Assembly: GCA_034932745.1 (NCBI GenBank)
Contig: JAYFOJ010000001.1
Location: forward strand, 62,001 to 126,000
Reading direction: 5' to 3'
Source: JBAYST01 sp034932745
Lineage (GTDB): Bacteria > Bacillota_I > Bacilli_A > RFN20 > CAG-826
Length of the DNA stretch: 64,000 nucleotides
Under the pieces are notes generated by a model that made no database searches, was not told where the DNA came from, and worked only from the letters and a program-made list of their open reading frames with translations. Positions 1 to 7,235 of the stretch are shown in pieces. The position numbers and the translations under genes were made by a program. Position 1 is the first letter of the stretch, and each line of letters starts with the position of its first letter.

Positions 1-2
1 TC

Positions 3-50
3 GGCGGAAAGCTCATTGATAAAAAAGAAAAGGGAATATCGAAATGCTGA
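3..50 (+). CDS. possible C-terminal tail of an upstream gene (partial)
   Basis: One reading frame is open from the window edge and ends in TGA at 48-50, overlapping the tilS start codon at 44 by seven bases (ATGCTGA). Such overlaps are common in coupled operons, so this may be the last 15 codons of the gene before tilS. A second frame is also open over this stretch and runs further into tilS, so the frame choice is uncertain. Nothing in the short peptide identifies a family. Confidence 0.25.
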   Translation, partial: GGKLIDKKEKGISKC

Positions 51-1252
51 ATTTAGACAAAAGTAAAAAATATCTTCTGGCTTGTTCCTTCGGACCCGAT
101 TCGATGGCGCTCTTCGATATGCTTAAAAAAGAAGGCATTCATTTTGTTGTCGCACATGTAAATTATGGCGTGAGAAAAGAGGCTAAAGCAGAGACAAATG
201 CTTTAAATCATTATTGTGCTACTCACGATATTCAAATCGAGATTTTGTACGCCAAACCGATTAAAAATGGTGAAAATTTCGAGGCTAAGGCAAGAGAAAT
301 TAGATATCACTTTTTCAAAGAAATTTATGATAGCGATAAAATCGATTATTTGCTAGTTGCGCACCAACAAGATGATGTTTTAGAAACATATTTTTTGCAA
401 CGTCAAAGAGGCGGTTTTGTCGAATATTATGGAATAAGAGAAGAAACGACGATTTTTGGGATGAATGTAATCAGACCTTTGTTGAATTATTCGAAGGCAG
501 ATTTAGAGAATTACTGCATTAAAAATAATGTGCCATACGCGATTGATTCTAGCAACCTATCTAATGATTTTGCTCGTAATGTCATTAGACACACTATTGT
601 TTCTAAGATGAACCCAAGAGAAAGAAAAACCGAATTGAATAATATTGATGAATTGAACGAAGAAATTTCTGTGATTTATAAAAAACTAGCCGATATTGAT
701 GGCACATCCAAGAGTCAGCTTTTACGCCTTAACGATGACGAATTTCAAAGGATGCTTGTTTTAATGGCTAGGGAAGTACGCGATGATGCTTCAATTAGTG
801 CGCCTCTTGCATCAGAAATACGAAAAATATTAATGAGCAATAAGCCGAATATCACTCTCAAGATTAGCGAAGGGTTATCTTTTATTAAAGAATACGACTT
901 TGTAACTTTCAAAATCGGACCGATGGAATGCTTGTTCGAATACAAGATAGATAAGCCAAAAATCATGGATACAAAGTACTTTTATCTCAATTTTCTTAAA
1001 GACACTTCAGATCGAAATGTCACGTTAGATGACTATCCTTTAACGATTAGAAACGCATCTTTAGAAGACACAATTATTATCAATAACTATCGAGTGGAAG
1101 TTAGGAGATTATTCATTGATTGGAAGATGCCTTTATCGATAAGAAAGAAATGGCCAGTTATTGTTAATAAAAATAACAAAGTTATTTATATTCCGCGTTA
1201 TCGCAAGGATTTTGAAATTACAAACGATTTGAACTTTTATGTAAAAAAGTAA
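44..1252 (+). CDS. tilS: tRNA(Ile)-lysidine synthase TilS
   Basis: TilS converts the wobble cytidine of tRNA-Ile(CAU) to lysidine with ATP and lysine, so that the tRNA reads AUA and not AUG. The 402-residue protein has the N-terminal PP-loop ATPase fold. The ATP-binding loop near residues 15-21 reads SFGPDSM, where the family norm is SGGxDS, so the first loop glycine is phenylalanine. The later HQQDD stretch and the DSSN..FARNVIRH region are typical of TilS. An AAGGGA site precedes ATG 44. ftsH follows after about 95 bases. The hpt gene that sits between tilS and ftsH in many Bacilli is absent. The family call is secure. Confidence 0.93.
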   Translation: MLNLDKSKKYLLACSFGPDSMALFDMLKKEGIHFVVAHVNYGVRKEAKAETNALNHYCATHDIQIEILYAKPIKNGENFEAKAREIRYHFFKEIYDSDKIDYLLVAHQQDDVLETYFLQRQRGGFVEYYGIREETTIFGMNVIRPLLNYSKADLENYCIKNNVPYAIDSSNLSNDFARNVIRHTIVSKMNPRERKTELNNIDELNEEISVIYKKLADIDGTSKSQLLRLNDDEFQRMLVLMAREVRDDASISAPLASEIRKILMSNKPNITLKISEGLSFIKEYDFVTFKIGPMECLFEYKIDKPKIMDTKYFYLNFLKDTSDRNVTLDDYPLTIRNASLEDTIIINNYRVEVRRLFIDWKMPLSIRKKWPVIVNKNNKVIYIPRYRKDFEITNDLNFYVKK

Positions 1253-1258
1253 TTTTCT

Positions 1259-1286
1259 TTGAAAAGAGTTATTATTTCTATATAAT
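1259..1286 (+). promoter_or_regulatory. sigma-A type promoter for ftsH
   Basis: TTGAAA at 1259-1264 and TATAAT at 1281-1286 are separated by 16 bases. The site lies just after the tilS stop and about 60 bases before the ftsH start, which has a strong AAGGAGG site at 1333-1339. ftsH therefore probably has its own promoter. Confidence 0.6.
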
Positions 1287-1346
1287 TGTTTTACTATTTG
1301 CTTAGTAGATAGATAATATCTATCGGGACAAGAAGGAGGAATCAAC

Positions 1347-3383
1347 ATGCCAGAAATCGAACAAAAAAGAAGAAGCCCTTGGAGTTTTTTACTTTCTTTT
1401 TTAGTAGTAATCGGCATTATCGGAGTTTTTATTTGGCTATTGTTTTATAGAAATTCTGGTGTCGAGACACTTTCCGCAGAAAAATACGTTAATGCTTTAG
1501 CTAACGGTAGAGTTACTGAAGTTTATATCACGCCAAAAGAAGAAACTGTTGTTTATATCGAAGGTAAATATAAAGAGTATAGTGCTACCCCGAATCAAAC
1601 CGAAAAATCCTTTAATATTACATTTGATTGGCCAACATACTACGGATCTTTGTGGACTAATTCAACCGCAAAAGATGGCACCACTACTGGAGAAACTATC
1701 GATATTAGTGCTTTCAGTTCAGTGAACGCTCTTACATATAGTAATGTTCAAGCGACCAATATCCATGTCACAGATGTTTATGTTACCAACTGGTGGGATA
1801 CATGGGGCCCAACAATTATTTTAGGTGTCGTAACTATTGGCGTCGCAATACTTTTGTTCTCTAGATTCTCATCTAGTGTTTCGGGAAGTAACAACAAGGC
1901 TTTGGAATTCAATAAATCACGTGCAAGACGCGAGAATTCATCTAAAATTCGTTTTGATGATGTCGCTGGTTGTGATGAAGAAAAATTGGAAATGCAAGAA
2001 CTTGTTCAATACCTAAAGGAGCCTAAGAAATTTGCTAAATTTGGCGCAAAATTACCAAAAGGCGTTCTTTTAGTTGGCCCGCCAGGATCTGGCAAAACAT
2101 TGCTTGCAAAAGCTGTTGCTGGAGAAGCTGGTGTTCCATTTTATTCAATTTCTGGTTCTGACTTCGTCGAAATGTTTGTTGGCGTTGGTGCAGGACGTGT
2201 ACGCGACATGTTTAAGGTTGCAAAAGAAAACGCTCCTTGTTTGATTTTTATCGATGAAATAGATGCTGTAGGTCGTCAAAGAGGTGCAGGCTTGGGTGGC
2301 GGAAACGATGAACGCGAACAAACATTAAACCAATTATTGGTTGAGATGGACGGATTCTCTGATAACTCAGGAATTATTGTCATTGCGGCTACAAATAGAG
2401 ACGACGTATTAGATCCAGCTCTTTTAAGAGCGGGGCGTTTCGATAGAAGAATCACCGTTTCATTACCAGATCGTCACGGACGTGAAGCTATATTAAAAGT
2501 TCACGCACGCAACAAAATATTGGATAAAGCAGTAGATTTTGATGCCATTGCAAAAAGAACTGTTGGATTCTCTGGTGCTGACTTAGAAAACATTTTAAAT
2601 GAGGCAGCGATTTTGGCCGTTCGCAAAAACGAACAAGCCGTTACTATGAGCGACATTGACGAAGCTATTGATCGCCGCATTGCTGGACCTGCAAAAAGTT
2701 CTAGATCAATGAACGAGCACGAAAGAAAATCAATTGCGTATCACGAAGCAGGACACGCCGTTATCGGTCTTTTCTTGCCTCATTCTGACAAAGTACAAAA
2801 AATTACTATTATTCCAAGAGGAAATACTGGTGGTCACGTTTTAATGACTCCAGATGACGATCGTTTTATTCTGACCAAAAAAGAATTAGAAGCTCGCATC
2901 GTTGGTTACCTTGGTGGCAGAACATCAGAAGAAATCTTCTTTGAAGACATTTCAACTGGCGCGCAAAATGATATAGAAGTAGCGACAAGAATTGCTCGTA
3001 TGATGGTTACTGAGTTAGGTATGTCTTCACTTGGGCCTATTCAATATGAAAAGGATACTAGTTCTGTTTTCCTTGGACGTGATTATGCTTCTAGCCAAAA
3101 GAATTTCTCGACCGAAGTCGCTTTCGAAATCGATAAAGAAATTAGAAAGATTATTGATAGCGCGCACAAAAAGGCGCGCGATATACTTGAACAGCACAAG
3201 GATGATGTTATTTTAATCGCCAATACATTATTAGAAAACGAAACGATTACAGCAGAACAAATCAGCGATTTGTTGCAAAACCGCAAACTTCCAAAAAAGG
3301 AAGCCGAAAAACCTGTTGATTCAATTCCTGATAATCAAGAACCTATTCCAGGTACAGTGAAAAAGACAGAAGAAGAGAAATAA
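1347..3383 (+). CDS. ftsH: ATP-dependent zinc metalloprotease FtsH
   Basis: FtsH is a membrane-anchored AAA+ protease that degrades misfolded and regulatory membrane and cytoplasmic proteins as a hexamer. The 678-residue protein has a first membrane helix at about residues 12-33, an extracytoplasmic domain, and a second helix at about 152-172. These are followed by the AAA domain with Walker A GPPGSGKT near residue 243 and Walker B FIDEIDAVG near 300. The peptidase motif HEAGH lies near residue 466. The charged tail is typical. The start is fixed by AAGGAGG eight bases upstream. A hairpin terminator follows directly. All catalytic motifs are intact. Confidence 0.97.
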   Translation: MPEIEQKRRSPWSFLLSFLVVIGIIGVFIWLLFYRNSGVETLSAEKYVNALANGRVTEVYITPKEETVVYIEGKYKEYSATPNQTEKSFNITFDWPTYYGSLWTNSTAKDGTTTGETIDISAFSSVNALTYSNVQATNIHVTDVYVTNWWDTWGPTIILGVVTIGVAILLFSRFSSSVSGSNNKALEFNKSRARRENSSKIRFDDVAGCDEEKLEMQELVQYLKEPKKFAKFGAKLPKGVLLVGPPGSGKTLLAKAVAGEAGVPFYSISGSDFVEMFVGVGAGRVRDMFKVAKENAPCLIFIDEIDAVGRQRGAGLGGGNDEREQTLNQLLVEMDGFSDNSGIIVIAATNRDDVLDPALLRAGRFDRRITVSLPDRHGREAILKVHARNKILDKAVDFDAIAKRTVGFSGADLENILNEAAILAVRKNEQAVTMSDIDEAIDRRIAGPAKSSRSMNEHERKSIAYHEAGHAVIGLFLPHSDKVQKITIIPRGNTGGHVLMTPDDDRFILTKKELEARIVGYLGGRTSEEIFFEDISTGAQNDIEVATRIARMMVTELGMSSLGPIQYEKDTSSVFLGRDYASSQKNFSTEVAFEIDKEIRKIIDSAHKKARDILEQHKDDVILIANTLLENETITAEQISDLLQNRKLPKKEAEKPVDSIPDNQEPIPGTVKKTEEEK

Positions 3384-3387
3384 CTTT

Positions 3388-3415
3388 AGGGGAAGGTTTA
3401 AACCTTCCTCTTTTA
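3388..3415 (+). terminator. rho-independent terminator after ftsH
   Basis: A near-perfect 24-base inverted repeat (3388-3411, core GGAAGGTT/AACCTTCC) is followed by a short T tract. It ends only about six bases before the ATG of the next gene and occupies the place where that gene's ribosome binding site would be. Confidence 0.7.
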
Positions 3416-3420
3416 TTAAT

Positions 3421-4407
3421 ATGTGGAAAATTGGTAATGTAAAAATAAATGGTCCTGTAGTGTTGGCTCCGATGGCTGGGTTTACTTCTTTTGGCTATCG
3501 CAAATTTATGAAAGACTTTGGCGTCGATGTCGCTGTTACGGAGATGATTAGCGATTGTGGTTTGATTTATGACAACGAGCAGACTATTGCATATTTAAAG
3601 TCAGATAAAAGCGAGAAACCATTAGGAATTCAACTATTTGGATCGGACACAGACAATCTTATAAAAGCTCTGCAAATCGTCGTTAAAAAGGCATCAGATT
3701 TCGATTTTATTGATATAAATTTGGGATGTCCAGTACCTAAAGTTACTAAAAGCGGTGCCGGTTCTGCTCTTTTGAAGGATCCTAAAAAAATTGGCCACTT
3801 GTTTAAAGAATTAGTTTCTAATTCGCCAGTTCCTATTACTGCCAAAATAAGATTAGGATGGGACGACGATCACATAAATTTCATGGAAGTCATTGAAGAA
3901 TTAGAGAATTCTGGAGTTAGCATGATTGCCGTACACGCTAGAACAACAAAGCAACTTTATAGTGGTAAACCAAAATGGGAATTACTTAAAGATTTAGGAA
4001 ACAAAATGAGCGTTCCGCTTGTTGTGTCTGGAGATATTTACACACTCGATGATGCGATTAACGCAATGGAATTAACAAAAGCAAAAGGCGTAATGGTGGC
4101 ACGTGGCGGTATTGGAAATCCACAACTAATTAGACAAATTAGTACGTATTTTAAAACAGGACAAAGACTTCCTGATGCGACGCTAGACGAGCAAATTAAA
4201 TACTCATTACAACTGGCTAAAATGATGATTGAAGATAAAGGCGAGATTAGTGCAATGAAGATATATCGTACTATCGGGCCAAGATTCTTTTTTAATTTTC
4301 CAAATTGCAAAACAATTAGAACCGCGATAGCCACAACCATCACAACATACAAAGATTTGGAAAGCATTGTAAATAGTGCAAAGGATGATATTTCACTAGA
4401 TAAGTGA
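3421..4407 (+). CDS. dus: tRNA-dihydrouridine synthase (DusB-type)
   Basis: This flavoenzyme reduces uridines of tRNA to dihydrouridine using FMN and NADPH. The protein has 328 residues. It starts with the usual MWKIGNVKI..PVVLAPMAG segment. The catalytic-loop cysteine lies in NLGCPVPKVTKSGAG, and the phosphate-binding ARGGIGNP segment lies near the C-terminus of the barrel. No Shine-Dalgarno site precedes ATG 3421, because the ftsH terminator hairpin lies there. The N-terminal residues are nevertheless family-typical, so the start is probably right. lysS follows after 39 bases, as in many Bacilli. Confidence 0.92.
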   Translation: MWKIGNVKINGPVVLAPMAGFTSFGYRKFMKDFGVDVAVTEMISDCGLIYDNEQTIAYLKSDKSEKPLGIQLFGSDTDNLIKALQIVVKKASDFDFIDINLGCPVPKVTKSGAGSALLKDPKKIGHLFKELVSNSPVPITAKIRLGWDDDHINFMEVIEELENSGVSMIAVHARTTKQLYSGKPKWELLKDLGNKMSVPLVVSGDIYTLDDAINAMELTKAKGVMVARGGIGNPQLIRQISTYFKTGQRLPDATLDEQIKYSLQLAKMMIEDKGEISAMKIYRTIGPRFFFNFPNCKTIRTAIATTITTYKDLESIVNSAKDDISLDK

Positions 4408-4446
4408 AAGTTTACAAGTATAATTGTAAGCGATAGAGGTGTATTT

Positions 4447-5934
4447 ATGGAAAATGAAGTAATGTTAAACGATCAACAAATAGCGAGAAGAGAAAAATTA
4501 CCGAAGTATCGTGCAAAAGGCATCGATCCTTTTGGACATTCTTTTAAAGTTACTCATACCGCTCAACAAATAAAAGATATTTGCAAGGGCAAATCGCCAC
4601 TTGGAGTTACTAGATTGCATTTAAATGTTGTTATTGCTGGAAGAATTATGGCAATACGCAGAATGGGCAAAGCCTCATTCGTTAACATCCAAGATCGTTC
4701 TGGCAACATGCAATGCTACATCGGAATTAATGATGTTGGTGCAAATGCCTATGACACATTTAAATTAGCTGATATCGGTGACATTATCGGTATTAAAGGT
4801 CATGTCATGACCACAAGAACTGGTGAACTTACCGTTAAAGCTCTAAAATACACACACCTAACAAAAGCATTACGTCCTCTTCCAGAAAAATTTCATGGTC
4901 TTACCGACGTTGAAGAAAGATATAGAAGACGTTATGTAGATTTAATCACCAACGAAGAAGCAAAACGTGTTGCTTTACTTAGACCAAGAATTATTAGAAG
5001 CATGCAAAGATATTTAGATGGTCAAGGTTTCGTCGAAGTTGAAACATCTGTTTTATCTCCAATACTTGGTGGTGCCAATGCAAGACCATTTGTTACGCAT
5101 CACAATGCTCTAGATAAAGATTTTTACCTCAGAATAGCAACAGAACTACCATTAAAGAGACTTTTAGTGGGCGGTCTTGAAAGGGTTTATGAAATTGGAC
5201 GCTTGTTTAGAAACGAAGGCATGGATACAAGCCATAATCCAGAGTTTACGACAGTAGAAGCATATCAAGCATATGGCAATCTCCAATCAATGCGTCGTTT
5301 GGCTGAAAAGATGATTCGCCAAATTGCAAAAGATGCGAACGGAACGGCGGAAATCAATTATCAAGGAACAATTATTGATTTCGGCAAACCTTTCAGATGG
5401 ATTTCTATGGTCGATTTGATTAAAGAAAAGACAGGTGTAGACTTTACTAAAGATATGACGTTTGAAGAAGCGAAAGCTTTAGCACATCAACACCACATAA
5501 AACTAGACGACTTTAAGAATTCAGTGGGTCACGTTATCAATGAATTTTTTGAAAATTTCTGTGAGTCAAGTTTAATTCAACCAACATTTGTTCACTCATA
5601 TCCAATCGAAATTTCTCCACTGACAAAAAAGGGAAAAGACCCGAGATTTACCGAGAGATTTGAACTTTTTGTTAATGGAAAAGAACTTGCAAATGCCTAT
5701 ACAGAACTCAATGATCCGATAGATCAAAAAGAGAGATTTGAAGCTCAACTAAAGGCCAAGGAACTCGGAGACGACGAGGCAAATGAAATGGATGTCGATT
5801 TCTTAGAAGCATTGGAATACGGAATGCCACCTGCAGGAGGAATCGGTATTGGCATTGATAGATTAGTGATGTTTCTTGCTAATCAAGCATCGATACGTGA
5901 AGTTATCTTGTTTCCAACAATGAGAGATAAATAG
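4447..5934 (+). CDS. lysS: lysyl-tRNA synthetase, class II
   Basis: LysS charges tRNA-Lys. The 495-residue protein has an N-terminal anticodon-binding OB fold (about residues 55-150) and a class II catalytic core. Motif 2 reads FRNEGMDTSHNPEFT and motif 3 reads GGIGIGIDRLVMF near the C-terminus. GAGGTG at 4436-4441 precedes the start. A TATAAT-like box at 4419-4424 could give the gene its own promoter, although no good -35 is visible. A strong terminator closes the unit. Confidence 0.96.
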   Translation: MENEVMLNDQQIARREKLPKYRAKGIDPFGHSFKVTHTAQQIKDICKGKSPLGVTRLHLNVVIAGRIMAIRRMGKASFVNIQDRSGNMQCYIGINDVGANAYDTFKLADIGDIIGIKGHVMTTRTGELTVKALKYTHLTKALRPLPEKFHGLTDVEERYRRRYVDLITNEEAKRVALLRPRIIRSMQRYLDGQGFVEVETSVLSPILGGANARPFVTHHNALDKDFYLRIATELPLKRLLVGGLERVYEIGRLFRNEGMDTSHNPEFTTVEAYQAYGNLQSMRRLAEKMIRQIAKDANGTAEINYQGTIIDFGKPFRWISMVDLIKEKTGVDFTKDMTFEEAKALAHQHHIKLDDFKNSVGHVINEFFENFCESSLIQPTFVHSYPIEISPLTKKGKDPRFTERFELFVNGKELANAYTELNDPIDQKERFEAQLKAKELGDDEANEMDVDFLEALEYGMPPAGGIGIGIDRLVMFLANQASIREVILFPTMRDK

Positions 5935-5952
5935 ATTAGCGTTTTACAATAT

Positions 5953-5985
5953 GTCATCTACATGGAAGTGTGGGTGACTTTTTTT
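5953..5985 (+). terminator. rho-independent terminator after lysS
   Basis: A ten-base-pair stem, including two G-T pairs, joins 5953-5962 with 5969-5978 around a six-base loop and is followed by seven T residues. Confidence 0.8.
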
Positions 5986-6022
5986 GTCTTTCTACGTACT
6001 TTACTTAAAGTAATACTTTATG

Positions 6023-6028
6023 TATAAT
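6023..6028 (+). promoter_or_regulatory. -10 box of the rpsF operon promoter
   Basis: TATAAT lies about 80 bases before the rpsF start. No convincing -35 hexamer is visible 16-18 bases upstream. Its position predicts a transcript that begins at the leader hairpins at 6032-6085. Confidence 0.45.
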
Positions 6029-6031
6029 TAC

Positions 6032-6085
6032 AAATGCTACGTCGTACGTAGTATTTCTCTCTGCTATTTCATGCGAGATAGCCAG
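6032..6085 (+). promoter_or_regulatory. structured leader of the rpsF-ssb-rpsR operon
   Basis: Two hairpins lie between the -10 box and the rpsF ribosome binding site. The first is a ten-base-pair stem (6032-6041 with 6047-6056, loop TCGTA). The second is a seven-base-pair stem built on GCTATTT/AGATAGC just before the GGGAGG site. Many bacteria autoregulate this operon through an S6:S18-binding leader. The CCG bulge typical of that element is not visible here, so this may be a divergent version or only a leader structure. Confidence 0.35.
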
Positions 6086-6110
6086 ATGACCAAAGGGAGG
6101 TGTACATTAT

Positions 6111-6401
6111 ATGCGCAATTACGAAGTCATGTACATTTTAAAAGCCGACTTAGATGAAGCCGCACGCAAAGAACTCATCGCTAAAGTCAATGCTATTATT
6201 ACCGATAACGGTGGTAAAATTCTTGGTATTGATGAATCAATGGGTTTACGCGAATTAGCTTATCCAATTAAGGATCAAGTTAAAGGTTATTATGTCGTCA
6301 TTAAAATTAGTGCAGATATTCAAGCCACAAACGAATTTAATCGTTTAGTTAAGATTAATCCGAATGTGTTAAGACATTTAATTGTTGTCGCTCACGAATA
6401 A
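6111..6401 (+). CDS. rpsF: 30S ribosomal protein S6
   Basis: S6 binds next to S18 on the platform of the 30S subunit. The 96-residue product has the family start (MRNYEVMYIL) and the RELAYPIKDQVKGYY core. GGGAGG at 6095-6100 sets the start. It leads the conserved rpsF-ssb-rpsR cluster, with ssb beginning 13 bases after its stop. Confidence 0.97.
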   Translation: MRNYEVMYILKADLDEAARKELIAKVNAIITDNGGKILGIDESMGLRELAYPIKDQVKGYYVVIKISADIQATNEFNRLVKINPNVLRHLIVVAHE

Positions 6402-6414
6402 GGAGGATTAATCC

Positions 6415-6849
6415 ATGATTAATCGTGTCGTTTTAGTTGGACGTCTCGTAAGGGATCCAGAACTAAAGAAAACAACATCAGGAAATGCAGTTTGCACTTT
6501 TACAGTCGCTGTTGATAACAGAATGAAAGCACCAGACGGCAGTAAAACAACAAGTTTTCTTCCATGCGTAACATGGAATCAAACAGCAGACACCGTCAGC
6601 AAATTTGCTAGAAAAGGCATGCTTGTCGGAGTCGAAGGACGACTAAATCAAAGATCGTTTGAAAGAAAAGATGGAACAAAAGGAAGCATCACCGAAATCG
6701 TTTGTGATTCCGTCCAATTCCTAGAACCAAAAGGAGCCTCTGGCAGTGTTGAAACTACTGCCGATGATTCGAACATGAATCAAACCGCACCTGAAACTGG
6801 TAAAAATCTAGACTCTATCGATATTCCAGATGACGACCTTCCATTCTAA
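6415..6849 (+). CDS. ssb: single-stranded DNA-binding protein
   Basis: SSB coats single-stranded DNA in replication and repair. The 144-residue protein has the OB fold (MINRVVLVGRLVRDPELK and following), a flexible polar linker, and the acidic interaction tail ending DIPDDDLPF that recruits partner proteins. A GGAGG site precedes the start. It lies between the S6 and S18 genes, the standard arrangement in Bacillota. Confidence 0.97.
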   Translation: MINRVVLVGRLVRDPELKKTTSGNAVCTFTVAVDNRMKAPDGSKTTSFLPCVTWNQTADTVSKFARKGMLVGVEGRLNQRSFERKDGTKGSITEIVCDSVQFLEPKGASGSVETTADDSNMNQTAPETGKNLDSIDIPDDDLPF

Positions 6850-6863
6850 GAAAGGATAATAAA

Positions 6864-7091
6864 ATGGGATTCAAAAAAGTAAGACCACACAAAAAGTTTT
6901 GCTACTTCAAGAAGAACAATATTGAATTCATCGATTATAAAGATGTTGAAACATTAAAAATGTTTATTGCTCCTACCGGAAAAATTTCTCCAAGACACGC
7001 AACCGGCACATGTGCGAAACATCAACGTGAATTAGCTAAAGCGATCAAAAACGCTCGCTTCATGGCTCTTCTTCCATTCGTCGCAGACTAA
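6864..7091 (+). CDS. rpsR: 30S ribosomal protein S18
   Basis: S18 pairs with S6 in the 30S subunit. The 75-residue protein has the family core (DYKDVETLKMFI, then GKISPRHATGTCAKHQRELAKAIKNAR). It follows ssb after 14 bases with an AAAGGAT site, and a terminator lies directly downstream. The yybS gene found after rpsR in Bacillus is not present here. Confidence 0.97.
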   Translation: MGFKKVRPHKKFCYFKKNNIEFIDYKDVETLKMFIAPTGKISPRHATGTCAKHQRELAKAIKNARFMALLPFVAD

Positions 7092-7107
7092 TTAGTAACG
7101 GTCTATT

Positions 7108-7139
7108 AAGCAGGTCAAATCGACCTGCTTTTATTTTTT
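7108..7139 (+). terminator. rho-independent terminator after rpsR
   Basis: A nine-base-pair perfect stem (AAGCAGGTC with GACCTGCTT) surrounds a five-base loop and is followed by a T-rich tract. Confidence 0.85.
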
Positions 7140-7207
7140 CTTCATTACTTTAAAACTAGACTCGCAATAAATTGCGATATTGTGTTTATTAAGATAACTA
7201 AAAAAAT

Positions 7208-7213
7208 TATAAT
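7208..7213 (+). promoter_or_regulatory. -10 box for the gdpP-rplI-dnaB unit
   Basis: TATAAT lies 22 bases before the gdpP start, with a weak -35 (TTTATT) 17 bases upstream. A small palindrome, CGCAAT/ATTGCG at 7163-7176, lies further upstream and could be an operator, but nothing supports that beyond its symmetry. Confidence 0.45.
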
Positions 7214-7235
7214 ATAGTCATTAGAGGTAGTGTTT

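Noticed and set aside
4412..4429. Inverted repeat TTACAA/TTGTAA before lysS
   Set aside because: It is short and AT-only. It may be chance in AT-rich DNA, and no regulator is suggested.
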